Shown here: positions 1-7,968 of the stretch, piece by piece
Numbering within the stretch: position 1 is the stretch's first letter
How the letters are laid out: the number at the start of each line of letters is the position of its first letter
NCBI RefSeq assembly: GCF_001618425.1
Contig: NZ_BDCU01000051.1
Location: forward strand, 21,935-85,934
Length of the DNA stretch: 64,000 bases
Direction of reading: 5' to 3'
Source of the DNA: Nocardia fusca NBRC 14340
Lineage (GTDB): Bacteria > Actinomycetota > Actinomycetes > Mycobacteriales > Mycobacteriaceae
Notes under the pieces: model-generated
What the model saw: the letters and a program-made list of their open reading frames with translations, nothing else
Told to the model about the DNA's origin: nothing
The model's database searches: none
Program-made: the position numbers and the translations under genes

Positions 1-222
1 GTGCAGTGGGCACTGCGGCTGACCCGGACGGGCGCGGTGGTCGTCGTCGACAATGTGGTGCGCGGGGGCCGGCTGGCCGACGAGAACGCCACCGACCCCG
101 CGGTACGGGCGGGCCGGGACCTGGTGCAATTGCTGGCCGACGAACCCCGCCTGGACGCCACCGTGCTGCAGACGGTGGGCGCGAAGGGCTGGGACGGATT
201 CGCCTTCGCTGTCGTGAACTGA
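1..222 (+). CDS. O-methyltransferase, C-terminal part (cut by window edge)
   Basis: The last 73 residues of a class I SAM-dependent O-methyltransferase of the catechol/caffeoyl-CoA type. The segment ALRLTRTGAVVVVDNV followed by RGGRLADE is the late Rossmann strand and the metal-binding Asp-Asn region of that family, and the tail KGWDGFAFAVVN is the usual final beta strand. The family is about 220 residues long, so roughly two thirds of the gene lies before the window. The GTG at base 1 is therefore probably an internal valine codon. Family assignment is fairly sure; the substrate is unknown. Confidence 0.8.
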   Translation: MQWALRLTRTGAVVVVDNVVRGGRLADENATDPAVRAGRDLVQLLADEPRLDATVLQTVGAKGWDGFAFAVVN

Positions 223-241
223 GCCGAGGCGCGCCCGGCCC

Positions 242-514
242 TCACGAATCCGGGTTCGCGGAGGCGGCGATCCGGCCGTCCTCGATCGCGCGGAGCAGCG
301 CGGCGTGGTCGAGGGCGTTCCGATCGGCGTAGTCCTCGGCGAAATCCTCGATCGCCGCGTCGAAATCGTCCGCGGAGCCCAGGTATCCGGCGATTCCGAA
401 ACGGTCACCGCCGCGGGCGTGGGCCTGGGCCAGAACCCGCGCGCACAGTCGCCCGTAGAGGTTGCGCGAGGTCCTCGGCGCAAACGCGTCCAGACGACCA
501 TCGACAAAGCCTGA
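242..514 (-). pseudogene. DUF2252 family C-terminal remnant
   Basis: The minus strand is open for about 90 codons up to the TGA at 242. It reads like the end of a DUF2252 protein: LCARVLAQAHARGGD, then GIAGYLGSADDFDAAI, then FAEDYADRNALDHAALLRAI. The frame is the same as that of the gene at 515-928 and begins right after its TAA stop. It has no ATG, GTG or TTG start, and the roughly 300-350 preceding residues expected for the family are missing. It is a relic, not an expressed gene. Confidence 0.7.
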
Positions 515-928
515 TTACGAGGGGACCCCGGTGGCGATGGTGCCGTCGACGACCTCGGCCAGCATCCGGCCCCATTCCGGATAGGTGCGCACCTTCTGCA
601 GGTGCAGCTCTTCGATCTTCGCGGTCAGGTCGGGGTCGGGGTCATCGGAGAAGCGGACCGCGGACAGGCGGGCGAAGTACGGCAGGATATCCGGATCCCC
701 GGCCAGGTGCACGGGGTCGTGCAGATAGCGCTCGAGTGCGTTCAGATCGGCGACCGTGGCGCTGTAGGCGTGGGTGAACCCGTCGCGCGGGTCGCCGATA
801 TCGCGGCCGACGACGCCGAATTCGACCGACTCGACGCTCGCGGTCCGGCGCATCCGCTCCAGTACCCCGGCCTGCTCGGCCGGTGAGACACCGTCTTTGA
901 AGCTGAACCGCAGGATGTTGACTATCAC
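515..928 (-). CDS. Dabb (stress-responsive A/B barrel) domain protein
   Basis: 137 residues. The N-terminal half fits the Dabb ferredoxin-like fold: MIVNILRFSFKDGVSP, then a short helix and ALERYLHDPVHLAGDPDILPYF, where the H..PVH pattern is typical. Such proteins form small alpha/beta-barrel dimers with varied, mostly unknown roles. The GTG start at 928 follows GGGAGGT at good spacing. A minus-strand promoter (TTGACA at 984-989, TACCCT about 16 bp on) overlaps the palindrome at 947-962, so the divergent TetR at 1049 probably controls it. The last 40 residues lie outside the core domain. Confidence 0.8.
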   Translation of the reverse strand: MIVNILRFSFKDGVSPAEQAGVLERMRRTASVESVEFGVVGRDIGDPRDGFTHAYSATVADLNALERYLHDPVHLAGDPDILPYFARLSAVRFSDDPDPDLTAKIEELHLQKVRTYPEWGRMLAEVVDGTIATGVPS

Positions 929-946
929 TCGAATACCTCCCGAAAT

Positions 947-1018
947 TGAACCAGTGGGTTCAGGGTATCGTTCCTATCGGTTTTGTCAACGGTATGGATT
1001 TTTGAACCGGTGGGTTCA
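947..1018. promoter_or_regulatory. Twin TetR operators between Dabb gene and TetR gene
   Basis: Two near-identical 16-bp palindromes, TGAACC-AGTG-GGTTCA at 947-962 and TGAACC-GGTG-GGTTCA at 1003-1018, are spaced 56 bp centre to centre. The first overlaps the likely -10 box of the leftward Dabb promoter. The second lies about 30 bp before the TetR start. This fits autoregulation plus repression of the divergent gene by the TetR protein; binding itself is inferred. Confidence 0.75.
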
Positions 1019-1048
1019 TTCATGCGGGACGGGCGTTAGCATGGAAGC

Positions 1049-1720
1049 GTGCGTGCGCGAGTGGTGGACGGTCCGGTCACCGGCCGGATCGATAAGCGGC
1101 GGGCGATTCTCGACGCGGCCTTCGCCGTATTCGCCCGGCTGGGCTACGAACAGGCCTGCGTCCGGGAGATAGCCGACGAAGCCGGAGTGGCCAAACCGAC
1201 CGTCTACAACCACATGACCGATAAGGAGACCCTGCTGCGGGAGGCTCTCGTCACGGCGGCCGACCGGGTGGGCGCCGACTGCCTGGCCGCGGTGGAACGC
1301 CTGCGCAGTCCGGGCGCCGACCTCACCGCGGCGCTGGAGGATACGGCCCGGCGGCTCCTGCGCATCTGTGCCGGGGACACTTCGCACGCCCTGCGCCGGC
1401 TCAGCGCCGCGCAGGCAAACCGGCTGCCCGATCTCGTGGTGCTCGTCCGGGAGCGCACCGCGACCGCGACCCTGGACGCGCTCACCGACCGCCTGGGTCT
1501 GCTCGCGCTGTCCGGGAAATTGCGCACCACCGACCCCGCCACCGCGGCCGAACAGTTCCTCGCGCTGCTCACCGGTCCGCTGGAGAACCGGTCCGCCCAC
1601 GGCACCCGCAAAGTCCCGCCCGCCGAACTCCGGGCGATCGCCACCGCCGCGGTCCGGACCTTTCTCGCGGCCTACGGACCCGGCACCGACCGACCGGAGA
1701 GTGCGCTTCGGCCGCGGTGA
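1049..1720 (+). CDS. TetR/AcrR family transcriptional regulator
   Basis: 223 residues. The N-terminal TetR helix-turn-helix is clear: ILDAAFAVFARLGYEQACVREIADEAGVAKPTVYNHMTDKETLL (about residues 18-60). The C-terminal ligand and dimer domain begins near residue 75 (LEDTARRLLRICAG, a variant of the AefR-like TetR_C). The GTG at 1049 is used because the ATG at 1041 is out of frame. It faces the Dabb gene across two matching palindromes, which are its probable operators. The ligand is unknown. Confidence 0.88.
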   Translation: MRARVVDGPVTGRIDKRRAILDAAFAVFARLGYEQACVREIADEAGVAKPTVYNHMTDKETLLREALVTAADRVGADCLAAVERLRSPGADLTAALEDTARRLLRICAGDTSHALRRLSAAQANRLPDLVVLVRERTATATLDALTDRLGLLALSGKLRTTDPATAAEQFLALLTGPLENRSAHGTRKVPPAELRAIATAAVRTFLAAYGPGTDRPESALRPR

Positions 1721-1738
1721 GCCCGGCTGTGCGCACGG

Positions 1739-2119
1739 TCAGCGGGATCGGCGCAGCGGCGGATCGGCGCCCTCGGGGACACCGAGTTCGTCGCCGTGGT
1801 CGCGAACCCAGGCGGCCAGGGCGCGTAACGGCCCGTCCACCAGGCCGGCGCCCAGCTCGGTCAGCCGGTATTCCACCCCGGGCGGTGCGTCCGGATCGGG
1901 TCGCCGGGCGACCAGGCCGCGCCCGAGCAGCCGGCGCAGCGCCTCGGTGAGCGTTTTGTCGCGGATTCCGCCGATCCGGGTGCGCAAGTCGACACGTCGC
2001 CGGGGACCGTCGGCGAGGGCGGCGAGGATCACCGGGTCCCAGGTGTGGGCGAACAGGTCGAGTGCGCCCCGCAGCCGGCAGTCGGCGATCGGGTCGGTGC
2101 GGTCGTGGTAATCGGTCAT
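1739..2119 (-). CDS. HxlR family winged-helix regulator
   Basis: 126 residues starting MTDYHDRTDPIADCRLRGALDLF. The single cysteine near residue 14 (C-R-L-R-G) followed by HTWDPVILAALADGPRR, then LTEALRRLLGRGLVARR and GVEYRLTELGAGL, is the HxlR/MarR-like winged helix with its wing hairpin. Several HxlR proteins sense electrophiles or oxidants through that N-terminal cysteine. It is divergent from an F420/NADP-type reductase at 2217 with a perfect 22-bp palindrome between them, the usual layout for a reductase under HxlR control. Confidence 0.88.
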   Translation of the reverse strand: MTDYHDRTDPIADCRLRGALDLFAHTWDPVILAALADGPRRRVDLRTRIGGIRDKTLTEALRRLLGRGLVARRPDPDAPPGVEYRLTELGAGLVDGPLRALAAWVRDHGDELGVPEGADPPLRRSR

Positions 2120-2141
2120 CGCCCACCAGCATCGGGGTCCA

Positions 2142-2163
2142 ATACGCACCGATCGGTGCGTAT
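2142..2163. promoter_or_regulatory. Perfect 22-bp palindrome, probable HxlR operator
   Basis: The half-site ATACGCACCGA is followed directly by its exact reverse complement. It sits 22 bp upstream of the HxlR start (2119) and 53 bp upstream of the reductase start (2217), in a position to control both genes. Confidence 0.75.
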
Positions 2164-2216
2164 CCCGCTCCCTACGGTAGCCCTCGCACAGGTTCGCGAC
2201 GACGGAGGAGATAAGG

Positions 2217-2852
2217 GTGCGGATAGCGATTCTGGGAACGGGCCATCTGGCCGGAGCACTGGGCGGATGCTGGGTGCGGGCGGGGCACCGGGTCACCGTC
2301 GCGGGACGGTCCCCGGAGAAGGCGGCGGCGCTGGCCCGGCGGCTCGGCGGCGCGACCCGCTCGGCCCCGGCCGGGCAGGCGATACGCGGAGCGGACGCGG
2401 TACTGCTCGCGGTGCCCTGGGACGCGGCGGGCGCGGTGCTGGCGGCCGCCGGTGGCAGCGGCGGAGATCTGGCGGGGAAACCGATCATCGACCCGACCAA
2501 CCCGGTCGAACACGGGGTGGGCGTCGTACTGGGCCCCACGGGCGGATCGAATGCCGAACGGATCGCCGCGGCGGCGCCGGGTGGCCTGGTGGTGAAGGGT
2601 TTCCATCTGGTGCCGTCCACGCAGTGGGGTGCGGCCGGTACGGCGACGACCGTTGCCCTGTGCGGGGACGACCCGGACGCGCTGCGCGTGGTCGAAACGC
2701 TGGTACGCGATGCCGGGGCGGAACCGTTCGTGGTGGGGTCGCTGGCCCGGGCGCGGCAACTCGAGGAGGTCGCCGGGCTGTTCATCACGCTGGCGTTCGC
2801 CGGAGTCGATCCGCGGACCGTGGCGCCGGGCCTGCCGCCGGTGCGATCGTGA
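2217..2852 (+). CDS. NADP(H)-binding, F420-dependent NADP oxidoreductase-like protein
   Basis: 211 residues forming one Rossmann domain. The nucleotide loop GTGHLAGAL is at residues 7-15, with VAGRSPEKA marking NADP-type binding after strand 2. GADAVLLAVPWDA and the IIDPTNPVEHG loop follow, matching the NADP oxidoreductase, coenzyme F420-dependent family. The GTG start at 2217 follows GGAGGAGATAAG. Its divergence from an HxlR gene suggests a quinone- or aldehyde-stress role, but no F420-binding signature is certain and the true electron donor cannot be read from sequence. Confidence 0.78.
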   Translation: MRIAILGTGHLAGALGGCWVRAGHRVTVAGRSPEKAAALARRLGGATRSAPAGQAIRGADAVLLAVPWDAAGAVLAAAGGSGGDLAGKPIIDPTNPVEHGVGVVLGPTGGSNAERIAAAAPGGLVVKGFHLVPSTQWGAAGTATTVALCGDDPDALRVVETLVRDAGAEPFVVGSLARARQLEEVAGLFITLAFAGVDPRTVAPGLPPVRS

Positions 2853-3085
2853 ACGCGGGCATGAGGTATCGACAGCCACCCCGGTGGGCGTCCGGTGTGT
2901 CAGGTGTTCGCCGCCTCGGTACCAGTTCGTCCGCGCGCCGATCGTCGACGGCACCCATGAAGGCCTGAGCGAGTAAATCGGCGGTTCCGAAAAATTCTCG
3001 CGCCGGCGATGACTTCTCCGGTGGTGCGCCGTCGTATCGGTTGAACGCGCTACCAACCCGGCGCGACCGACCCGAAGGACCGGAA

Positions 3086-3523
3086 ATGACCACCACCAGC
3101 CCCACCCCCGCCTTTTCCGCCGATGTCGCCGGCCGTCCCGGCACGATCGGTAACCGGGTCCTGTGGACCCTGCAGATCCTGCTCGGCCTGTTCTTCGTCA
3201 TCGCCTCCGGCGGGCCGAAGCTCGTGATGCCGAATGCTCTGGCCGATAACGCACCCGAGAACCTGACCATCCCCTTCGGGCTGCTGATCTTCATCGGGGT
3301 GGTCGAGGTCGCGGGTGGTATCGGTCTGCTGGTGCCGCGGTTGTCTGCCCTTGCTGCCGTGGGTCTGTCGGTTCTCACGGTGCTCGCCGCGGGGACGCAG
3401 GCGTTCCTCGCCGACCAGCCGGCGATGGCGATCTTCCCGTTGGTGCTCGCCGCGATCTTCGCCTGGATCGCCTACGAGCGCCGCGCGGGTGTGACCGGGC
3501 TGCGTGACTCGCTGTCGCGGTGA
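3086..3523 (+). CDS. DoxX family membrane protein
   Basis: 145 residues with four hydrophobic helices, starting RVLWTLQILLGLFFVIASGGPKLV, then FGLLIFIGVVEVAGGIGLLVPRLSALAAVGLSVLTVLAAG and a last helix near AIFPLVLAAIFAWIAYERR. The GxPKL motif in helix 1 and the VEVAGGIGLL helix are typical of DoxX. The ATG at 3086 is chosen because it begins the conserved part; the reading frame continues upstream without support. DoxX-like proteins are linked to redox stress in actinobacteria. A strong hairpin follows 16 bp after the stop. Confidence 0.85.
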   Translation: MTTTSPTPAFSADVAGRPGTIGNRVLWTLQILLGLFFVIASGGPKLVMPNALADNAPENLTIPFGLLIFIGVVEVAGGIGLLVPRLSALAAVGLSVLTVLAAGTQAFLADQPAMAIFPLVLAAIFAWIAYERRAGVTGLRDSLSR

Positions 3524-3539
3524 GGAAATCTGTAGCTAT

Positions 3540-3576
3540 GACCGGCGATCGGTGGCCCGGCCACCGATCGCCGGTC
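3540..3576 (+). terminator. Perfect hairpin after DoxX gene
   Basis: A 17-bp perfect stem (GACCGGCGATCGGTGGC against its complement) has a 3-nt loop, 16 bp past the DoxX stop. There is no U-tract, as is common for actinobacterial terminators. Confidence 0.6.
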
Positions 3577-3750
3577 GTGCGTGCTGGTGATCGATCGCCT
3601 GTCGGGTTGGCGGCGATCGATCCCGGGACCCTCCGGCCGCGGCGGGAGCGGGGCCGACCAGGCCGGCCGGCGCTGTCGGCCGGCCAAAGACCGGTCGGAC
3701 CGCGTTGCCCTCCGGCGGCCGGGTACACAACGCGGATGCGGGCAGCCCGA

Positions 3751-5499
3751 TCACCGGCCCGGCGCTGTCGCTCGGCGGGTGCTGTCCGCGAAATCCTTTC
3801 GGACCACATCGAGAATCCGGGCGACCTGGTCGGGATGGGTGAGATGCGGATAGTGACCGGCGCCCGCGATCTCGGTGACCGGGGCGGTGACCGCGCTGGT
3901 CAGCGGATCGGCGGACCCGGTCACCAGGTGGACCGGCACGCGCAGTTCGTCGAGGAGGCGGCGGGCGCTCGCGTGGGCGTCCGGCCGGCCGGCGGCGCGT
4001 AGCGCCGCGACCGTGCGGCGGGCCACCCCGGGGCGGCGCAGGTTCGCGCTCGCGCTCTCCGCCGCCGGGCCCGCCGGGATCCCCAGCAGTGCGGCCAGTC
4101 TCACAGGCGGGAGGCGGCGCAGCAGCGCGGTGGCGATCGGGGTGCGGGCGAGGCGGGAACCGCCGCCCTGCAGGAAGGCCGGAGCTACCAGGACCACGCC
4201 CGCGACGCGGTCGGGATGGGCGGCGGCGTATCGGAGTACCGGCACACAGCCGAGGGAATGGCCCACCAGCACCGGACGGCCGGCGACCGGCGCCAGGAGG
4301 TCGTCGAGCCACCTGTCCGGCCCGCCCGGCTGCGGTGCGGAACGGCCCAGGCCCGGGAGGTCCGCGGCGAGGGTGGGGGCAGCGAGCAACCCACGGACCT
4401 CGCGCCAGGCTTCGCTGTCGGTGGGAAGTCCGTGCAGTAGGACGTATTCCGGCGTGTGTCGTTCGCCGGAGACCCAGAGCCCGCGTTCGAAGCCCGCGGC
4501 GGGGTCGGCTTCGGTGGCGCCGAATCGACTGCTCACCAGGTGATCCGCCCAGTCCCGGAGTACGGTTTCGGCCGGAGGATGGGTGAGTCCGGCGCGCGCG
4601 GCCACCGCGTCGGCGGCGGAGGTGTCGTAGCGATCGCCGGCGATGAAGGCCAGGCGTTCGGCGTCCACCCCGGTCAGCCGGCGGGGCAGGTGCGCCACCA
4701 GGCCCACGGGGAGGGTGAGGCGCGGCGCGCGGACGTGCATATGCCGGGCCAGCAGCCCGATCAGTTCCGGGAGCGGCGGACTGGCCGGGTCGAGCACGGT
4801 ATAGGAACGGCCGGCGGAATCCGGTTGCTGGGGGAGCAGAGTCAGGAAATCGACGAAGTAGGCCAGGTCCAGGATCGGGAGCAGAGTCTCCGTGTCACCG
4901 GGCAGCGCGGGTAGCGCGCCGTGCCACAGATCGCGGACGAGTTCGGCCAGGCCGATGTACTGACCGGGCCCGATGACGGTGCTCGGATTCGCGACGGTCA
5001 GCGGGACGGCGGCGGCCGCGGCCTGTTCGCGCAGCACCGCGTCCGCTTCGAATTTGGAGGCGCCGTAGGCGCCGACGGCGTAGTCGTGCTCGGCGGATTC
5101 CGGCACGGTGACCCGGTAGCCGGTGATGTGGACGAGCCGGCGCAGCCGCGGGCGGCCGGCGGACCAGCGCAGCACATGGAGGGCGCCGTCGAGATTCACC
5201 GCCCGGGCCGCAGCGGGATCGAGCCCGAAGGAGAACCGCGCGGCGCAGTTGTAGACGTCGCGGACGTCGTCCAACGGTGCCGCGCCCAGGGCGCCGAGGC
5301 CGGGATCGGTGATATCGCACCCGAGTACGGTGAGCCGCTCCCGGTCGAGATCCCGGCTGTCCAGCCAGGACAGAAGCCGTGCCTCGGTCCCGGGGCGGAC
5401 CGCCGCGGCGACGGTGTGGCCCTGCTGTAGCAGCCGGGCGACGAGGGCGCGGCCGATGAATCCCGCCGCCCCGAAGACGACGGTGTCGGGAGTACTCAT
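3751..5499 (-). CDS. Fusion: extended SDR (NAD-epimerase/dehydratase) plus alpha/beta hydrolase
   Basis: 582 residues in two enzymes. Residues 1 to about 330 are an extended short-chain dehydrogenase: FGAAGFIGRALV nucleotide loop, D-x-R-D-V-Y-N-C-A-A, and YGASKFEAD with the catalytic YxxxK. Residues about 340-580 are an alpha/beta hydrolase: VLLHGLPTDSEAW, nucleophile elbow GHSLG, acid in TGSADPL and histidine in AGAGHYPHL. All catalytic residues are present. The ATG at 5499 follows AGGAAG at proper spacing and is preferred to the GTG at 5505. An LmrA-like TetR lies directly upstream on the same strand, with a TAGAC-type box in front of each gene. It may reduce and then hydrolyse one substrate, but the substrate is unknown. 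Confidence 0.85.
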   Translation of the reverse strand: MSTPDTVVFGAAGFIGRALVARLLQQGHTVAAAVRPGTEARLLSWLDSRDLDRERLTVLGCDITDPGLGALGAAPLDDVRDVYNCAARFSFGLDPAAARAVNLDGALHVLRWSAGRPRLRRLVHITGYRVTVPESAEHDYAVGAYGASKFEADAVLREQAAAAAVPLTVANPSTVIGPGQYIGLAELVRDLWHGALPALPGDTETLLPILDLAYFVDFLTLLPQQPDSAGRSYTVLDPASPPLPELIGLLARHMHVRAPRLTLPVGLVAHLPRRLTGVDAERLAFIAGDRYDTSAADAVAARAGLTHPPAETVLRDWADHLVSSRFGATEADPAAGFERGLWVSGERHTPEYVLLHGLPTDSEAWREVRGLLAAPTLAADLPGLGRSAPQPGGPDRWLDDLLAPVAGRPVLVGHSLGCVPVLRYAAAHPDRVAGVVLVAPAFLQGGGSRLARTPIATALLRRLPPVRLAALLGIPAGPAAESASANLRRPGVARRTVAALRAAGRPDAHASARRLLDELRVPVHLVTGSADPLTSAVTAPVTEIAGAGHYPHLTHPDQVARILDVVRKDFADSTRRATAPGR

Positions 5500-5513
5500 A
5501 TCCACTTCCTAAC

Positions 5514-5525
5514 TAGACTGGTCTA
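5514..5525. promoter_or_regulatory. TAGAC-N2-GTCTA box, probable TetR operator
   Basis: TAGACTGGTCTA lies 14 bp before the fusion gene start. A related box, TAGACCGGTC, occurs at 6135-6144 just upstream of the TetR gene that begins at 6124. TAGACnnGTCTA-like sites are known targets of LmrA/YxaF-type TetR proteins, which matches the subfamily of this regulator. Confidence 0.7.
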
Positions 5526-5569
5526 CATATTTTGTCAACAGGTGAAAACCCCGTAGGGGGAGCGGGGAG

Positions 5570-6124
5570 TCAGAGCAGGGTGCGGGCGACGCGCGCGGCC
5601 CGATCCAGCGGATCGCGGCTGCGGTGGGTCCGGGCGAGCAGCAGTGCGCCCTCGACCAGCGCGAGCAGGGAGACCGCGAGATCATCGGCATCGCGATATC
5701 CGGCGGTCCGCAGGATGACGCGCAGCGCCTCGGTCCAGCGCGCGTACACCTGGGCGCATGCCTGCTGGACCGCGTCGTTGGTCCCCGCGACCTCCAGGGC
5801 GACGGTGGCGACCGGGCATCCGTTCTCCCAGCCGGAGGCTTCGAGCCGCTCGCCGAGCAGGGTGATCAGGCCGGAGACCGCGCCGGCCGGATCGGTGAAG
5901 TCGGCTGCGTCGAGTGCCGCGTCGATCAGTCCGGAAGTCTGGCCGACGGCCGCGGCGACCAGTTCGTCTTTACCGCCGGGGAAGTGGAAGTACAGCGAAC
6001 CCCGCGGAGTGCCGCTCTCGGTGAGGATCTGATTCAGTCCGGTGCCGAAGTAGCCCTGACGCTCGATCGAGTGCCGGGTCGCCTCGATCATCCGCTGCCG
6101 GGTCTCGGCTCCTTTGGCTCCCAT
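5570..6124 (-). CDS. TetR/AcrR regulator, LmrA/YxaF type
   Basis: 184 residues. HTH: RMIEATRHSIERQGYFGTGLNQILTESGTPRGSLYFHFPGGKDEL, where GSLYFHFPGGK is characteristic of the LmrA/YxaF group. The C-terminal domain has the group's ASGWENGCPVATVALE stretch. It lies 70 bp upstream of the dehydrogenase-hydrolase fusion on the same strand and probably represses both itself and that gene through TAGAC boxes (6135-6144 and 5514-5525). Confidence 0.88.
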   Translation of the reverse strand: MGAKGAETRQRMIEATRHSIERQGYFGTGLNQILTESGTPRGSLYFHFPGGKDELVAAAVGQTSGLIDAALDAADFTDPAGAVSGLITLLGERLEASGWENGCPVATVALEVAGTNDAVQQACAQVYARWTEALRVILRTAGYRDADDLAVSLLALVEGALLLARTHRSRDPLDRAARVARTLL

Positions 6125-6226
6125 GAGCCGAAAGTAGACCGGTCGTCATAAAAATGTCAAGGTTCGATCCGCCTGCCCGGCCTACCGCCCGTCGGCCGAG
6201 GGGGTGGTGAGGAGACGCCGCGGCGA

Positions 6227-7294
6227 TCATCCGGCCGCGGGGACGACTCCCCGTGGCCGGATGAGCGGTAGATCGTTGTAGGTCACGATGCCGGGCGCCG
6301 CGGCGACCACAGCGGGGATGGCGTTGATCACCGGCATGGCGGTCATGATGTGGCCGAGGGTCATGAAATCGGCGATGGTCTCCGCCCGGAAATCCGGGGG
6401 CGGTAGGAAACTCACCACGTTCTTCACGGTCGGCCGCCCGTCCACCTGCAGGATCCAGCCGTCCTGGTCGATCTTCCAGTCGGGTTCCAGCGTCTGCCCC
6501 TTGCGCCACCGCACCGTCAGTTCCACCAGGGTGCGTCCGGCGACGATCCCTTTCCAGCTCGCGAACACTCCCGCCACACAACCGGCCGGAATCGTCCACG
6601 ACCCCAGATCGAGGTCGGCGGTGGTCTGCGCGAACTCGGCATCGCAACGCACCTCGTCGAGCTCGACGTCCAGCGCGTCGGCGATCATCCGCACGGCCTC
6701 ACCGAAGACCCCCGTGCCCTCGGCCGCCATCTCCGGCAGGCCGGGGTGGTCGATGGGCTGTCCGAAGCCCACCGGACGCTCGGTCGCGGGCGAGTCGTAG
6801 AAGGTGGTGTCCGCGGCTTCGCTGACGGTCACCTTGTCGACGCGGTCGCAGATACCGGCCGCCACGATGGCCAGCAGATCGATGAATCCGGGGCTGATTC
6901 CGGAGCCGAAGATCGTCGAACCGCCACGGCGACAGGCCGCGGCGAGCCGGTCGCGACCCGGGCCCTGCCGGTGGCCGGTGATGAAGGAGGCGGTGGTGAC
7001 CACGTCGACGCCGGCGGACAGGATGCGCACCAGCTCGTCCACATCGATCCACATGGGGTTGTAGACGACGCAGTCCGGTTTCAGCGCGAGTAGCGCGTCC
7101 ACGTCGTCGGTCGCGGTGATGCCCAGGGGTTCGATACCGCACAGTTCGCCGATATCGCGACCCACTTTCGCCGGCGCCCACGCGTAGCAGCCGACGAGTT
7201 CGAGGGTGGGGTTCGCGACGATGGCGCGGACCGAGCTCTTTCCGACATTGCCGGTCGTCCACTGGACGACCCGATACCGATCACGCTGGGGCAC
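6227..7294 (-). CDS. NAD(P)H-dependent amine dehydrogenase / DapB-like family protein
   Basis: 355 residues. It begins RYRVVQWTTGNVGKSSVRAI, a Rossmann loop of dihydrodipicolinate-reductase-like type, followed by DDVDALLALKPDCVVYNP and FGSGISPGFIDLL. This is the family that includes 2,4-diaminopentanoate dehydrogenase and is much expanded in mycolata, mostly without known substrate. The start at 7294 is an ATG. It shows no obvious link to the upstream TetR. The substrate remains open. Confidence 0.78.
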   Translation of the reverse strand: MPQRDRYRVVQWTTGNVGKSSVRAIVANPTLELVGCYAWAPAKVGRDIGELCGIEPLGITATDDVDALLALKPDCVVYNPMWIDVDELVRILSAGVDVVTTASFITGHRQGPGRDRLAAACRRGGSTIFGSGISPGFIDLLAIVAAGICDRVDKVTVSEAADTTFYDSPATERPVGFGQPIDHPGLPEMAAEGTGVFGEAVRMIADALDVELDEVRCDAEFAQTTADLDLGSWTIPAGCVAGVFASWKGIVAGRTLVELTVRWRKGQTLEPDWKIDQDGWILQVDGRPTVKNVVSFLPPPDFRAETIADFMTLGHIMTAMPVINAIPAVVAAAPGIVTYNDLPLIRPRGVVPAAG

Positions 7295-7968
7295 CCGCTC
7301 AGCATAGAGCCGACTTCCAAATTACGGAAAGAATCCTCTGATTTATGAGAACAGCACTCTCGGACGAGACGTCGAGGGGCCTGTGGAGTGTCGGGGAAGT
7401 CTCCGGCGGGCGCCTTCTCTTCGGCGGTCGTGCGGATCACCGCCGGGTCGGCGATACCCGATCACGGCCCCGGCGCGGCGACACGCGCGGCCTCGCCGAC
7501 GCGCTGTCGTCGACGGTTCCGCTGCGCGGCGGCCGGGGTGCCGGCAGGGGACGGGCGTGCACCCCGGGGGCCATTGCGGGGCGTTGTGGCGGCTCACTCT
7601 GGGCGCGGGTTCGGCCGCGGTCATCGATTCCGTAACGGCGAGGTGTCCGTCACAAGTGGATGTCATCCTCGGTGGTCGTGGTGAGCGCGGATTCCTATCG
7701 GTCACGCTCTCGGTAACCGTATCGCCGGGAGGTCGCCGGGATGCCGGGAGGAGTTGCCGAGCAAACGAATTCACCCTTGCAATTCTCCGGTGCGGACGCG
7801 TGTTCCTGCTGCCGGATATGTGCGGGCGGCCGGTCCGGACGGCACTGTTGTGCAGCTCACTTCGGTCGATCCGCTGTCATTCGGAGGTCACGGCACGGTA
7901 ATATTGAAGCGCTCGCCTACGGCGTGAGCGAGGCGAGTCCGCCCGATCGAAGGTTGGTGAAACCGCAT
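7295..7968. other. 674-bp region without a supported gene
   Basis: Overlapping open frames run on both strands but none has a family signature, a good ribosome site or sensible codon bias; they are arginine-, glycine- and proline-rich noise. The first 60 bp are AT-rich and probably carry the promoter of the leftward gene at 7294. No hairpin or repeat stands out in the rest. Confidence 0.5.

Noticed and set aside
7343..7968. Genes in the 674-bp gap before the NUDIX gene
   Set aside because: Open frames on both strands are Arg/Gly/Pro-rich, lack ribosome sites and match nothing recognisable.
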